From contig NZ_CP108036.1 in the NCBI RefSeq assembly GCF_036170895.1, positions 2,604,001 through 2,668,000 of the forward strand: a DNA stretch of 64,000 nucleotides, given 5' to 3'. Made by a program: the position numbers and the translations under genes. Positions 36,912 through 46,339 of the stretch are shown piece by piece. The notes beneath the pieces are model-generated. The model worked only from the letters and a program-made list of their open reading frames with translations. It searched no databases and was not told the DNA's origin. Numbering within the stretch: position 1 is the first letter of the stretch; each line of letters opens with the position of its first letter. Source of the stretch: Streptomyces erythrochromogenes (GTDB lineage Bacteria; Actinomycetota; Actinomycetes; Streptomycetales; Streptomycetaceae).

Positions 36912-38539
36912 GTCCCGGCCCCCGTCAATGACATGGCCCCGCGGGCGATGCCGGTCCGCAGCTCCAGCGCCACGGCCACGTCGAGGGCCTCGGGGCGGTC
37001 CCGCCCCCGCAGGTCGGCGACGGTCCAGGCGACCCGCAGGACCCGGTCCAGCCCGCGCGCGGTGAGCAGCCCCCGCTCCAGCTCCCGCTCGGCCTGCGCC
37101 AGTGCCCCCGGGGCCGCCTGCCAACGGGTCCTCAACTCCTGTCCCGAAACTTCCGAGTTGAGCCGCCAAGGGGTGCCGGTGAGTCGGCCCGCGGCACGTT
37201 CCCGGGCCTCCCTCACCCGGTCGGCGACCACCTCGCTGGACTCCCCCCGACCCCCCTGCCCCAGCAGGTCGCTGCGCGTCACGGGCTCGACCTCCACCCT
37301 CAGGTCGACCCGGTCGAGCAACGGCCCCGACAGCCGGGCCTGGTAACGCCGGACCACCGAGGGCGGGCATTCGCATCCCGCCCCGTGCAGGGTGTGCCGC
37401 CCGCACGGGCAGGGATTCGCGGCGAGCACCATCAGGAACCTGGCGGGCAGGCGTACCACTCCGGCCGCGCGGGCGATGACCACGTGCCCCGATTCGAGGG
37501 GCTGGCGCAGCGCGTCCAGCGCCCGGCTGTGGAACTCCGCGGCCTCGTCCAGAAAGAGCACCCCGCGGTGGGCGAGGGAGACCGCTCCGGGCCGGGGCAC
37601 CCCGGTCCCGCCGCCCACCAGGGACTGCATGGTCGCCGAGTGGTGCGGGGCGCAGTACGGCGGCCGCGAGACGAGCGGCTCGCCGGGCGGCAGGATTCCC
37701 GCGACCGAGTGGACCGCCGTGACCTCCACGGAGTCCTGTCGGGTGAGCGGCGGCAGGATCCAGGGCAGCCGCTCGGCCAGCATGGTCTTGCCGGCCCCGG
37801 GCGGCCCGCTCAGGAAAAGGTGGTGCCCTCCGGCGGCCGCCACTTCGAGGGCGCGGCGGGCCGTGTGCTGCCCCGTCACATCGGCGAGGTCGGGGAAGTC
37901 TGCGCAGTCCCCGCCGGGGCGGCCCGGGGCGAGCCCGGTGCCCAGGCCCGCCCCGGGGACGAGCAGTCCGGCCAGCATCGGGTCCGGGCGGCCCGGCGGG
38001 TCCCCGTGATCCTCCTCGGGCACCTCCCCGTCGGTCAGGACGGCGATCAGCTGGCGCAGGCTGCGCACGCCGAGCACCGAGACGTCCGGCACCAGCGCGG
38101 CCTCGGCGGCGCACTGCTGCGGCACGACCACCTGCCGGTAGCCGGCCTCGGCCGCGGCGAGGACGGCCGGCAGGATGCCCCGGACCGGGCGCACGCGCCC
38201 GTCCAGCCCCAGCTCGCCGATCAGCACGAGGTCGGCGATGACCGCCGGGTCGACCACCTCGGCCGCCCCGAGCACGGCCGCCGCGACGGCCAGGTCGAAT
38301 CCGGCGCCGGACTTCGGCACGGAGGCCGGGCTCAGCCCGACCGTGAGCTTCTTCTGCGGCCAGGCCGCTCCGGAGTTGACCACGGCCGCACGCACCCGGT
38401 CCCGGCTCTCGACGAGGGTCTTGTCCGGCAGCCCCACCAGGGTGAAGGCCGCGACTCCGGGCTCAAGGTCGGCCTGGACCTCGACCACCACGCCGTCGAC
38501 GCCGACCAGGGCCACGGAGCAGGCCCGCGCGAACCCCAT
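36908..38539 (-). CDS. YifB/ComM Mg-chelatase-like AAA+ ATPase
   Basis: A 543-aa protein. The N-terminal Lon-protease-like fold has FTLVGLPDKTLVESRDRVR and LTVGLSPASVPKSGAGFDLA. The AAA+ core has GPPGAGKTMLAERLP, GVLFLDEAAEF and the C-terminal Mg_chelatase_C region. ComM homologues act as branch-migration helicases in natural transformation. Its ATG overlaps the YraN stop. Confidence 0.9.
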   Translation of the reverse strand: MGFARACSVALVGVDGVVVEVQADLEPGVAAFTLVGLPDKTLVESRDRVRAAVVNSGAAWPQKKLTVGLSPASVPKSGAGFDLAVAAAVLGAAEVVDPAVIADLVLIGELGLDGRVRPVRGILPAVLAAAEAGYRQVVVPQQCAAEAALVPDVSVLGVRSLRQLIAVLTDGEVPEEDHGDPPGRPDPMLAGLLVPGAGLGTGLAPGRPGGDCADFPDLADVTGQHTARRALEVAAAGGHHLFLSGPPGAGKTMLAERLPWILPPLTRQDSVEVTAVHSVAGILPPGEPLVSRPPYCAPHHSATMQSLVGGGTGVPRPGAVSLAHRGVLFLDEAAEFHSRALDALRQPLESGHVVIARAAGVVRLPARFLMVLAANPCPCGRHTLHGAGCECPPSVVRRYQARLSGPLLDRVDLRVEVEPVTRSDLLGQGGRGESSEVVADRVREARERAAGRLTGTPWRLNSEVSGQELRTRWQAAPGALAQAERELERGLLTARGLDRVLRVAWTVADLRGRDRPEALDVAVALELRTGIARGAMSLTGAGT

Positions 38540-38910
38540 CACGCCACCCCCCTGACGTGTTCCACCAGGGGCGCGCCGCGCCGCGGCAGCAGGACTCCGA
38601 CGAGGTCGATGCGGACCCCGCCCGGCGGTGGTCCGCCGTGGTCGGCGAGCCACCGCCCGGCGAGCCTCCGCAGCCGGTCCGCCTTCGCGGTCCGCACGGC
38701 GGCCATCGGATGCTCGAAGCCACCCGTGCGCCGGGTCTTGACCTCGCACACGACGAGGGCGTCCCCGTCGCGCGCGACGATGTCGATCTCCCCGCCGCGG
38801 CACCGCCAGTTCCGTGCGATCACGGTCATCCCGGCCTCGATCAGCCGTCGTGCCGCGAGCTCCTCGCCGTACCGCCCCATCGCCTGCCGTGCCGCGCTCT
38901 TCGCGTCCAT
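38539..38910 (-). CDS. YraN family (UPF0102) predicted endonuclease
   Basis: A 123-aa protein. [36 protein letters not shown] and [10 protein letters not shown] form the PD-(D/E)XK-like UPF0102 core. The biological role is unsettled; conserved linkage with YifB and DprA suggests DNA processing. First gene of the three-gene overlap operon. Confidence 0.87.
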   Translation of the reverse strand: MDAKSAARQAMGRYGEELAARRLIEAGMTVIARNWRCRGGEIDIVARDGDALVVCEVKTRRTGGFEHPMAAVRTAKADRLRRLAGRWLADHGGPPPGGVRIDLVGVLLPRRGAPLVEHVRGVA

Positions 38911-39019
38911 CGGGCACCACCTCCGGCACCGACGGTCCCGCGTCCCCGCCCACCTCGTGGATCTTGGTGGAAAACCCGGCCGCTGTGGACGGACCCGTCA
39001 CCCTCCCGGGTGAGGCGGC

Positions 39020-39328
39020 TCAGCTCCCGGGCAGTTCGAGGTCGCTCTTGTTGAGCTCCTCGATGTTCACGTCCTTGAAGGTCAGCACCCGGACCTGCTT
39101 CACGAAGCGGGCCGGCCGGTACATGTCCCAGACCCAGGCATCGGCCATCGAGACCTCGAAGAACACCTCGCCCTGAACCGAGTGCACCTGCATCTCGTAG
39201 TCGTTGGTGAGGTAGAAACGGCGTTCGGTCTCGATCACATACTTGAACAGCCCGACGACGTCGCGGTACTCCCGATAGAGCTTCAGCTCCATCTCGGTCT
39301 CGTACTTTTCGAGGTCCTCGGCACTCAT
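39020..39328 (-). CDS. DUF2469 family protein
   Basis: A 102-aa acidic protein beginning MSAEDLEKYETEMELKLYRE and containing FKYVIETERRFYLTND, conserved in actinobacteria near rnhB/yraN. Function unknown. ATG 39328 has an AGGGGA site upstream; a second in-frame ATG lies 6 bp up. 55 bp downstream of the NUDIX gene on the same strand. Confidence 0.85.
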   Translation of the reverse strand: MSAEDLEKYETEMELKLYREYRDVVGLFKYVIETERRFYLTNDYEMQVHSVQGEVFFEVSMADAWVWDMYRPARFVKQVRVLTFKDVNIEELNKSDLELPGS

Positions 39329-39383
39329 GGCATGTTCCCCTTCAGCCGTGCGTCCCCCTATTGTGCGCCAGCGCCGTGCGCCC

Positions 39384-39890
39384 CTAAACGATTTCCGGGG
39401 CCAGGACCACCGGCGCACCCGGAGGACCCTCGTCGAGCAGCGTGCGGAGCAGCCCGGCGAGTCTGGTCGGGTACACCGTCTCACGTGCTGCGAGAAGTTC
39501 CTCGGAGGTCCACCACCTGGCTCCGGTGACGCTGCGCCGCTCCAGCTCGGTCAGACCGCCCATCCAGGTCGTGGTCTGGCTGGTCCGGGCCAGGAAGTAC
39601 CACTCGTCCTGCTCCCAGCGCCGGCCGTCGAAGGGGAAGGAGCAGTAGCGGTGCCACAGCACCGGCCCCAGCTCCACCTCGGTGATCCCGGTCTCCTCCG
39701 CCAGCTCGCGCAGCGCGGCCTGCTCCCGGGTCTCCGTGCCCTCGAGTCCGCCGCCCGGGGTGAACCACCACTCGTCCGAGGGGTCGGCCGGTTCGAAGCC
39801 GTGCAGCAGCAGGATCCGGTCCGCCGGGTCCAGCAGGACCACCCGGGACACCTGTCGGGGGCCGCGGTCGACCGCCGGTTCAGGCGACAC
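39384..39890 (-). CDS. NUDIX hydrolase
   Basis: A 168-aa protein with a complete NUDIX box (GGGLEGTETREQAALRELAE then ETG). It would hydrolyse a nucleoside diphosphate linked to another moiety; the substrate is not readable. The GTG at 39890 lies inside the end of the sipZ gene (11-bp overlap), so it is translated with that signal peptidase. This matches the known sipZ operon layout of Streptomyces as I recall it. Confidence 0.87.
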   Translation of the reverse strand: MSPEPAVDRGPRQVSRVVLLDPADRILLLHGFEPADPSDEWWFTPGGGLEGTETREQAALRELAEETGITEVELGPVLWHRYCSFPFDGRRWEQDEWYFLARTSQTTTWMGGLTELERRSVTGARWWTSEELLAARETVYPTRLAGLLRTLLDEGPPGAPVVLAPEIV

Positions 39891-40659
39891 CGGCCCGCTC
39901 CCGCCGCCCGCGCCCCAGGATCCGCACGAGCGGCCCGTACGCGGCCCCCAGCACCACCAGGGCAGCTCCGACGGCCACGGCCGCAACCTGGAGCCGCAGC
40001 GGCCCGTGCCCGGAGGTCCCGCCGGGCAGGGCCGCGTACGTCTTCGGGCGCTCCAGCATCGCCACGGACGGCCAGGCCAGGGCGTCGACGCGGGCGCTGA
40101 CGGCAGACCGGGACACCGTGCCCTGCCCGGCCTCCTGGAGGTGGGCCCGCGAGTCCAGCGAGGCGGCGCGCCGGTCGCCCAGCAGGAAGAGGTTCCCCTC
40201 GGGGACCGTCACCTCGAAGGGGGTCCCGGGGGGCGGGGCCTGCCCGGGCGGCATGGCGAGGCCCGAGTCCGGCCGGCTGGTGTCGGCGTAGGGCTCGTCC
40301 AGCGGGCTGCCGTTCACGGTCAGCTCGCCGTCGGCGCCGCAGCACTTCACGGTGTCGCCGCCGATGCCGACGACCCGCTTGACCATGGGCAGATCGCTCC
40401 ACATGGAATCAGTAAAGATGACCACGTCCCCGCGGCGCACCTCACCGCCGTCGATGCGCTGTGCCAGCACCCGGTCGCCCGGGCGCACGGTCGGCATCAT
40501 CGAGTCGGTCGGGACCGTGTAGGGCTGGTAGACGAGCGCCCCCCACACGAAGCCGCCGAGGAAGAGCGCAAAGCCGATGGCCACGACGATGCCCGACAAC
40601 ACGTTGCCGAGACCGCCGCGGCCATCCTTGCCCCTGCGTATCGCTTCTGTTCCGCCCAT
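39880..40659 (-). CDS. sipZ: Signal peptidase I with C-terminal anchor (SipZ position)
   Basis: A 259-aa type I signal peptidase. The N-terminal helix is GIVVAIGFALFLGGFVWGAL, the catalytic Ser lies in PTDSMMPTVRPGDRV, and the Lys in MVKRVVGIGGD. A second hydrophobic segment near the C-terminus (VAAVAVGAALVVLGAAYGPL) gives a two-anchor topology. It cleaves Sec/Tat signal peptides outside the membrane. The symbol is assigned from gene order as the last of four tandem sip genes. Confidence 0.87.
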   Translation of the reverse strand: MGGTEAIRRGKDGRGGLGNVLSGIVVAIGFALFLGGFVWGALVYQPYTVPTDSMMPTVRPGDRVLAQRIDGGEVRRGDVVIFTDSMWSDLPMVKRVVGIGGDTVKCCGADGELTVNGSPLDEPYADTSRPDSGLAMPPGQAPPPGTPFEVTVPEGNLFLLGDRRAASLDSRAHLQEAGQGTVSRSAVSARVDALAWPSVAMLERPKTYAALPGGTSGHGPLRLQVAAVAVGAALVVLGAAYGPLVRILGRGRRERAGVA

Positions 40660-40700
40660 TCCAGCGCCCCCACATCGGGATCGTCGACCTGGGCGGCACC

Positions 40701-41606
40701 CTACCCGTCGGTACGACCGCTGGTCAGCTTCCGGCGGCGCCACATCACGAGCGGGACCGCTCCGGCGAGCCCCAGCGCGGCCGGGCCGAGCCCGACGGGC
40801 GCCAGTCCGGCGGCCCCGAGGCCCAGCGCGGTGGCAGCGGCCTGGTTGCCGATGCCCGGCTGGTCGAAGGTGTCCGGGATCGGCAGGGTGGACCAGCGGG
40901 TGACCGGCCACGCGATCACGACGGCCCGCCCGACGACCTTGTCGACCGGCACGAAGCCCCCGGTGGAGTCCTGCATGTGGTAGCGGGAGTCCTGGGAGTT
41001 CTGCCGGTGGTCGCCCATCACCCAGATCTTGCCCTCGGGCACCTTGAGCGGGCCGAACGGGGCGTCGTCGCAAGCGGTGTTGCCGGGGTAGATGTACGGC
41101 TCGTCGAGCGCCTTGCCGTTGACGACGACCGGTCCCCCCTTCTTGCATTCGACCGTGTCACCGCCGATGGCGATGGTCCGCTTGATCAGGTCCTTCTCCT
41201 CGGCGGACGGCATCAGGCCGATCCAGCTGAGGGCCTTCTGGGCGATGTTCGGCTCCGGCGTGGGCTCGCCCGAGAGCCAGTTCGCCGGGTCGTGGAAGAC
41301 CACGACCTCGCCGCGCTCCGGCTCGGAGCCGAACCACGGCGTCAGCTTGTCGACCAGCACCCGGTCCCCGCGCTGCAGGGTGTCCTGCATCGAGTCGGAG
41401 GGGATCGAGAACGCCTGGACCAGGAAGGTCTTGATCAGCAGGGCCAGCAGCAGCGCGATGCCGATGAGGAGCGGGAGCTCCTTCCAGAAGGAGCGGTGCG
41501 GCTTCTCCAGCGCGCCGTCCTCCTCGGTCTCGTGCGCGACGGCGTCGTCCGGCCGCTCCTCGCCCTCGTCGCGTCCGGACCGTGCGCCTACCGCCACGTC
41601 CCCCAC
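40701..41606 (-). CDS. sipY: Signal peptidase I with C-terminal anchor (SipY position)
   Basis: A 301-aa type I signal peptidase. The N-terminal helix is LLIGIALLLALLIKTFLV, Ser lies in PSDSMQDTLQRGDRVLVDK, Lys in LIKRTIAIGGD, and the late motif is GDHRQNSQDSR. The C-terminus has a hydrophobic anchor (LGLAGAVPLVMWRRRK). The GTG at 41606 is preferred because GAGGAG sits 5 nt upstream; a GTG two codons earlier overlaps it. Symbol assigned from order. Confidence 0.86.
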   Translation of the reverse strand: MGDVAVGARSGRDEGEERPDDAVAHETEEDGALEKPHRSFWKELPLLIGIALLLALLIKTFLVQAFSIPSDSMQDTLQRGDRVLVDKLTPWFGSEPERGEVVVFHDPANWLSGEPTPEPNIAQKALSWIGLMPSAEEKDLIKRTIAIGGDTVECKKGGPVVVNGKALDEPYIYPGNTACDDAPFGPLKVPEGKIWVMGDHRQNSQDSRYHMQDSTGGFVPVDKVVGRAVVIAWPVTRWSTLPIPDTFDQPGIGNQAAATALGLGAAGLAPVGLGPAALGLAGAVPLVMWRRRKLTSGRTDG

Positions 41607-41709
41607 ATCCACTCCTCACTCACGTTCGCCGCCCGCGCCGAACCGGACACGGGCCCTCCCCTCCCTTAACGAGCGGGAGTTCCCTAAGGCTCGGGAGACC
41701 GAGGACACA

Positions 41710-42663
41710 CTATGCGAACGGCGTGCCCGTACGGCGTCGCCTGCGGCCGCGTCCCTCGCGGCGTGCCTGATCGGGCACCATGCGGAAGGTCGCGGGCTGC
41801 TCCAGACGGGTCCAGTGTCCGAAGGGCCAGGCGATCACCACGGCCTCCCCCACGACCCCGTTCTCGTCGATGGTGCCCTCGAAGGCCTCGTCGAGATGGA
41901 AGCGGGAATCGGCCGAATTCGCTCGGTGGTCGCCCATGACGAAGAGCCTTCCGGCGGGCACCTGCACCTCGAAGGGGATGTCCGAGGGGGTGTTGCCCGG
42001 CTTGACGTACGGCTCGTCGAGCGGCGAGCCGTTGACCGTGACCCGGCCCCGGGCGTCGCAGCACTTGACGGTGTCGCCGCCGACGCCGATGACTCGCTTG
42101 ATCAGGTCCTGTTCGTCGGACGAGGGCAGCAGGCCGATGAAGGTCAGGGTCTGCTTGATCTGCTTGATCACGACGGGGTCCGGGGCGGGCCGGGCCGCCT
42201 CGCCCTTGAGCCAGCCACCGGGGTCCTTGAACACGACGATGTCGCCGCGCTCGACCTTGGAGCCGAACCACGGGGTCAGCTTGTCCACGAGGACCCGGTC
42301 GCCGATCCGGATGGTCTGCTCCATCGAACCCGACGGAATGAAGAAGGCCTGCACCAGGAAGGTCTTGAGGAGCAGGGCTATGCACAGCGCCACCACCACG
42401 AGCAGCGGCAGTTCGCCCGCCCGGCGCGTGCGGCGGCGGCGCTTGACCCTGCGGGCCAGCCGGCGCCGTTCGGCCCGGCCGCCCACCTCCACGACCGGCT
42501 CCGGCTCCGGCGCCCGCTCGGGCGCGCGTCGGCCCCGCGGCCTTCCGCGCGGCTCCGGCTCGGGCTCGTCATCGAGCCAGTCCGGTCGGCTCCGCGTCCT
42601 CGCGCGCGGCTCCGGTCCGGGCTCCCGATCCCGGCGGCCCCTCGGCCGTCCCCGGCTACCCAT
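41710..42663 (-). CDS. sipX: Signal peptidase I with long basic N-terminus (SipX position)
   Basis: A 317-aa type I signal peptidase. The first ~80 residues are a cytoplasmic Arg/Pro/Glu-rich tail (GRPRGRRDREPGPEPRARTR), then the helix LLVVVALCIALLLKTFLVQA. Ser lies in PSGSMEQTIRIGDRV, Lys in LIKRVIGVGGD, and GDHRANSADSR follows. No C-terminal hydrophobic anchor is seen; it ends in a basic tail. It overlaps sipW by 8 bp. Symbol assigned from order. Confidence 0.85.
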   Translation of the reverse strand: MGSRGRPRGRRDREPGPEPRARTRSRPDWLDDEPEPEPRGRPRGRRAPERAPEPEPVVEVGGRAERRRLARRVKRRRRTRRAGELPLLVVVALCIALLLKTFLVQAFFIPSGSMEQTIRIGDRVLVDKLTPWFGSKVERGDIVVFKDPGGWLKGEAARPAPDPVVIKQIKQTLTFIGLLPSSDEQDLIKRVIGVGGDTVKCCDARGRVTVNGSPLDEPYVKPGNTPSDIPFEVQVPAGRLFVMGDHRANSADSRFHLDEAFEGTIDENGVVGEAVVIAWPFGHWTRLEQPATFRMVPDQARREGRGRRRRRTGTPFA

Positions 42664-43423
42664 GGCCGCCGCCGACGGCGCCCCAGCGCGAAACCGGCCA
42701 GCCGATCCAGTCGGCCCGCCCGATCACCTTCTCCACCGGCACCATCCCCCCGCCCGGTTCCCCGAGGTGGTCCCGTGAGTCCCGGGACTGGGAACGATGA
42801 TCGCCCACCACCCACAGGGTCCCCAGCGGCACGACGATCCGGAAGGGCACCTTCGAGGGGGCGTCCCCGGGATACAGGTACGGCTCGTCCAGCGGCACGC
42901 CGTTGACCGACACCCGTCCGCCGGCGTCGCAACAGACCACGTCGTCACCACCCACGCCCACCACCCGCTTCACGAAGTCGGTGTCGGAGGGCTCCGCGAG
43001 CCCGAGCGCCGAGGCGGCGCCGTGCACCAGGTCGCCGACCGGGCCGCCGCCCGCGCGTTCCCGTACGAAGGAGCCCGTTCCGTCGAAGACCACCAGGTCC
43101 CCGCGGCGCGGCTGATCGCCGAAACGGTACGCCAGCTTGTTGACCAGGACCCGGTCCCCCACCCGGAACGTCGGCTCCATGGAGTGGCTCGGGATCAGGA
43201 AGGGCTGGACGACGAAATTGCTGAGCAGCAGCAGGAAGACCGTGCAGATCACACCGAGCGCCCCCGCCCGGCGCCAGGTGAACTGCCGCCCGGAGGACCG
43301 GTCCGCGTCGGATCCCTCGGGGGGTGCCCCGGGGGCCGTCCGGGAGAACGCAGAACGCGGCCACCCTCGCCCCTCGCGGGGGGAAGAGTGACCGCGCTGC
43401 GTGTGAGGTGCTTCGGTGTCCAT
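42656..43423 (-). CDS. sipW: Signal peptidase I (SipW position)
   Basis: A 255-aa type I signal peptidase. The single N-terminal helix is GALGVICTVFLLLLSNFVV, Ser lies in PSHSMEPTFRVGDRVLVNK, Lys in FVKRVVGVGGD, and GDHRSQSRDSR follows. First of four tandem sip genes, 45 bp after rplS. The start is uncertain: ATG 43423 is chosen, with a GTG at 43456 possible. Symbol assigned from order. Confidence 0.85.
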   Translation of the reverse strand: MDTEAPHTQRGHSSPREGRGWPRSAFSRTAPGAPPEGSDADRSSGRQFTWRRAGALGVICTVFLLLLSNFVVQPFLIPSHSMEPTFRVGDRVLVNKLAYRFGDQPRRGDLVVFDGTGSFVRERAGGGPVGDLVHGAASALGLAEPSDTDFVKRVVGVGGDDVVCCDAGGRVSVNGVPLDEPYLYPGDAPSKVPFRIVVPLGTLWVVGDHRSQSRDSRDHLGEPGGGMVPVEKVIGRADWIGWPVSRWGAVGGGHG

Positions 43424-43467
43424 CGGGGGCGAGCCTATCCGGCCGCCGCCGGACACCGGAGACGACC

Positions 43468-43818
43468 TTACTTGTCGCGCTTCTCCTTGATCTTCGCAGC
43501 CTTGCCGCGGAGCTCACGGAGGTAGTACAGCTTCGCACGGCGCACGTCACCGCGGGTGACGAGCTCGATCTTCTCGAAGATCGGGGAGTGGACCGGGAAA
43601 GTACGCTCCACACCGACGCTGAAGGAGACCTTGCGAACGGTGAAGGTCTCGGAGACACCGGCGCCCTGGCGGCGGATGACGACACCCTTGAACTGCTGGA
43701 TACGGGAGCGGTTGCCCTCGATCACGCGGACGTGCACGTTGATCGTGTCACCCGGGCGGAAGGCCGGGACGTCCGAGCGGAGCGCGGCGGCGTTGACGCC
43801 ATCGAGCAGGTGAGACAT
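43468..43818 (-). CDS. rplS: 50S ribosomal protein L19
   Basis: A 116-aa L19. [56 protein letters not shown]. Downstream of trmD as in most bacteria, across a 134-bp gap containing GC-rich dyads. Start ATG 43818. Confidence 0.95.
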   Translation of the reverse strand: MSHLLDGVNAAALRSDVPAFRPGDTINVHVRVIEGNRSRIQQFKGVVIRRQGAGVSETFTVRKVSFSVGVERTFPVHSPIFEKIELVTRGDVRRAKLYYLRELRGKAAKIKEKRDK

Positions 43819-43952
43819 GTTCTTCGTCTGCTTTCTTCGCATGACGCCACAGGTCGCCAGTGCGGGTTTCCGTAGAGAATTCGGGAGCCGTGCCGCTCGG
43901 CGGCCGACGGTCCCCCTGTGGCAGGGGCGTCCGGCGAGCACACAGCAGCCGC

Positions 43953-44774
43953 CTATTCTTCCACGGCCTGCGGCCTGCGCCAAAATCGGCCGTCCGGCGA
44001 CGGGTGCCAGCCGAGGATCGAGAGCATCTCGCGGTCCTTCTTGTCGAAGGCCGAAGCCTCGCAGCGCTCGATCAGGTCGGGGCGGTTGCTCGCGGTCCGG
44101 CGGAAGGCCTCGTCCCGGCGCCACCGGGCGATCTTGCCGTGGTGGCCGCTGAGCAGCACGTCGGGGATGTCCCGGCCGCGCCACACCGGCGGCTTGGTGT
44201 AGACGGGACCCTCCAGCAGGTTCGCCATCTCGCCGGGCGCGAAGGAGTCGTCCCGGTGCGACTCGGCGTTGCCGAGCACCCCGGGCAGCAGCCGCGCCAC
44301 GGCCTCGGTGACGACCAGGACGGCCGCCTCGCCGCCGGCCAGGACGTAGTCGCCGATGGAGACCTCGTACACCGGCATGCGCGTGGCGTACTCGTCCATG
44401 ACGCGGCGGTCGATGCCCTCGTAGCGGGCGGGCGTGAAGATCAGCCACGGCCGTCCGGAGAGCTCGACGGCCAGCTCCTGGGTGAACGGACGGCCGCTGG
44501 GCGTGGGGACCACCATGACGGGGCCGTGCGCGCCCGCCTCGTAGCCGTCGGCCAGCGCCTCGTCCAGCGCCTCGCCCCACGGCTCGGTCTTCATGACCAT
44601 GCCGGGGCCGCCGCCGTACGGGGTGTCGTCGACCGTGTTGTGCCGGTCGTGGGTCCAGTCCCGCAGGTCGTGGACGTGCACGTCGAGCTGGCCGCGGGCG
44701 CGCGCCTTGCCGACGAGCGAGACGTTCAGCGGTTCCAGGTACTCGGGGAAGATCGTGACGACGTCGAGCCGCAT
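43953..44774 (-). CDS. trmD: tRNA (guanine37-N1)-methyltransferase
   Basis: A 273-aa SPOUT enzyme with [43 protein letters not shown] and [17 protein letters not shown] (the trefoil-knot SAM site). It methylates G37 of tRNAs to prevent frameshifting. Its ATG overlaps the rimM stop (ATGA). Confidence 0.95.
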   Translation of the reverse strand: MRLDVVTIFPEYLEPLNVSLVGKARARGQLDVHVHDLRDWTHDRHNTVDDTPYGGGPGMVMKTEPWGEALDEALADGYEAGAHGPVMVVPTPSGRPFTQELAVELSGRPWLIFTPARYEGIDRRVMDEYATRMPVYEVSIGDYVLAGGEAAVLVVTEAVARLLPGVLGNAESHRDDSFAPGEMANLLEGPVYTKPPVWRGRDIPDVLLSGHHGKIARWRRDEAFRRTASNRPDLIERCEASAFDKKDREMLSILGWHPSPDGRFWRRPQAVEE

Positions 44775-45340
44775 CAGGCGTCGCCCTCGGAGTTCGCGGC
44801 CTCGGCGTCACGGGCGGAGGCGACTTCGGCGCGGTCGTCGATCAGCCCGGGCGGCGGGGTGATGACGCAGCGCTGCTCCTCCAGGTCGATCTCGGCGACG
44901 ATCTCCTCGACGAAGGGGATCATCACCTCGGTGCCGTCGGGGCGCTCGACGATGAAGAGGTCCTGCGAGGGCAGGTGGGAGATCTCGGTGATCCGGCCGA
45001 TCTCGGTGCCGTCCTCGAGCACCACGTCCAGGTCCATCAGCTGGTGGTCGTAGTACTCGTCCTCCTCCTCGGGCAGCTCCGCCGGGTCCACGTCGGCGAT
45101 GAGGAGGATGTTGCGGAGTCCCTCCGCGCCGGTGCGGTCCTTGACGCCGGCGAAGCGCAGCATCAGCCGGCCGCTGTGCACCCGGCCCGTCTCGATGGTC
45201 AGCGGGCCAGCCGAAGCCGGTTCGGTGCGCAGCACGGCGCCGGGGCTGAGCCGCAGTTCCGGCTCGTCCGTGCGCACCTCGACGGTGACCTCACCCTTGA
45301 TGCCGTGGGCGCGGCCGATCCGCGCGACTACCAGCTCCAC
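44774..45340 (-). CDS. rimM: Ribosome maturation factor RimM
   Basis: A 188-aa protein. [20 protein letters not shown] at the start and a PRC-barrel half ([40 protein letters not shown]). It aids 30S head assembly with S19. GTG start. It lies after a strong hairpin that separates it from the KH protein gene. Confidence 0.94.
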   Translation of the reverse strand: MELVVARIGRAHGIKGEVTVEVRTDEPELRLSPGAVLRTEPASAGPLTIETGRVHSGRLMLRFAGVKDRTGAEGLRNILLIADVDPAELPEEEDEYYDHQLMDLDVVLEDGTEIGRITEISHLPSQDLFIVERPDGTEVMIPFVEEIVAEIDLEEQRCVITPPPGLIDDRAEVASARDAEAANSEGDA

Positions 45341-45368
45341 TGTCTGTGCCTCTCCTGTTCAGACGACG

Positions 45369-45406
45369 ACGGGCCGGGGCGGGCACGTATGCCCTCCCCG
45401 GCCCGT
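45369..45406 (-). terminator. Hairpin between KH-protein gene and rimM
   Basis: ACGGGCCGGGG (45369-45379) and CCCCGGCCCGT (45396-45406) form a perfect 11-bp stem, with an inner GGGCA/TGCCC pairing in the loop. It could attenuate transcription from rpsP-KH into rimM-trmD-rplS. Confidence 0.55.
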
Positions 45407-45423
45407 GCCGGTGATTCAACTGC

Positions 45424-45663
45424 TCAGCGGACCTGGTCCACGTCGACGAGGTCGACGCGGATCCCCCGGCCGCCGATGGCGCCCACGACGGTGCGCAGAG
45501 CACGTGCGGTGCGGCCGTTGCGGCCGATCACCTTGCCGAGGTCGTCGGGGTGGACCCGGACCTCGAGCACCTGCCCGCGGCGCAGGTTGCGCGAGGCGAC
45601 CTGCACTTCGTCGGGGTTGTCCACAATGCCCTTTACGAGGTGCTCAAGAGCCTCCTCGAGCAT
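45424..45663 (-). CDS. khpA: KH-domain RNA-binding protein KhpA
   Basis: A 79-aa single KH domain with VRVHPDDLGKVIGRNGRTAR (the GxxG loop is GRNG). KhpA binds many transcripts, often with KhpB/EloR. It is in the usual place between rpsP and rimM, 2 bp after the rpsP stop. Confidence 0.9.
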   Translation of the reverse strand: MLEEALEHLVKGIVDNPDEVQVASRNLRRGQVLEVRVHPDDLGKVIGRNGRTARALRTVVGAIGGRGIRVDLVDVDQVR

Positions 45664-45665
45664 GC

Positions 45666-46103
45666 TCAGGCCTCGGTCGACTCGGCGGCGGCGTCAGCCT
45701 CGTCCGCCTTCTTGTCGGCCTTCTTCTTCTGCGTGATGGCCTCGCCCTTGCCCTCGCCGATGCCCTCGAGGGCCTTGGCGAACTCGTCGAAGGAGCGACG
45801 CTTGTCTTCCTTCGTGGCCGGCTGCAGCAGCGGCGCGGGGGCCGGAAGGCCCTTGTGCGCCTGCCAGTCACCGGTGAGCTTCAGGATGGCGAGAACGGCC
45901 TCGGTCGGCTGGGCGCCGACGGAGAGCCAGTACTGGGCGCGCTCGCCGTTGACCTCGATGCGCGAGGGGTTGTAGGTCGGCTGGTAGATGCCGATCTCCT
46001 CGATCGCGCGGCCGTCCCGACGGGTGCGGGCGTCGGCGACGACGATGCGGTAGTGGGGAGAGCGGATCTTACCGAGGCGCTTGAGCTTGATCTTGACTGC
46101 CAC
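45666..46103 (-). CDS. rpsP: 30S ribosomal protein S16
   Basis: A 145-aa S16. The core [40 protein letters not shown] and [20 protein letters not shown] is followed by a charged Lys/Ala/Glu-rich tail ([16 protein letters not shown]) common in actinobacteria. The GTG at 46103 has AGGAG about 11 nt upstream. Lead gene of the rpsP-khpA-rimM-trmD-rplS block. Confidence 0.94.
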   Translation of the reverse strand: MAVKIKLKRLGKIRSPHYRIVVADARTRRDGRAIEEIGIYQPTYNPSRIEVNGERAQYWLSVGAQPTEAVLAILKLTGDWQAHKGLPAPAPLLQPATKEDKRRSFDEFAKALEGIGEGKGEAITQKKKADKKADEADAAAESTEA

Positions 46104-46339
46104 TGGAGTGGTGTCTCCTGAACTTGACGTGGTTGGGCACATGAGATGCCACGTGGGGTTGCGGTACTCGGGTGCCCGATGGACGCGTCAGCCGGAGGAG
46201 AGAGGGGTCCTATGCGACTGTCGAGTACAGCTAGCCATTGTGCCATACGCCTGCGGCGCGCTCGGCCGACGGGGAGGATCGCTCCGGTCGGACGAGCCCG
46301 CACGTCACGCCCGGCGCCGCGCGCCGGCCGCCCGCAGCG

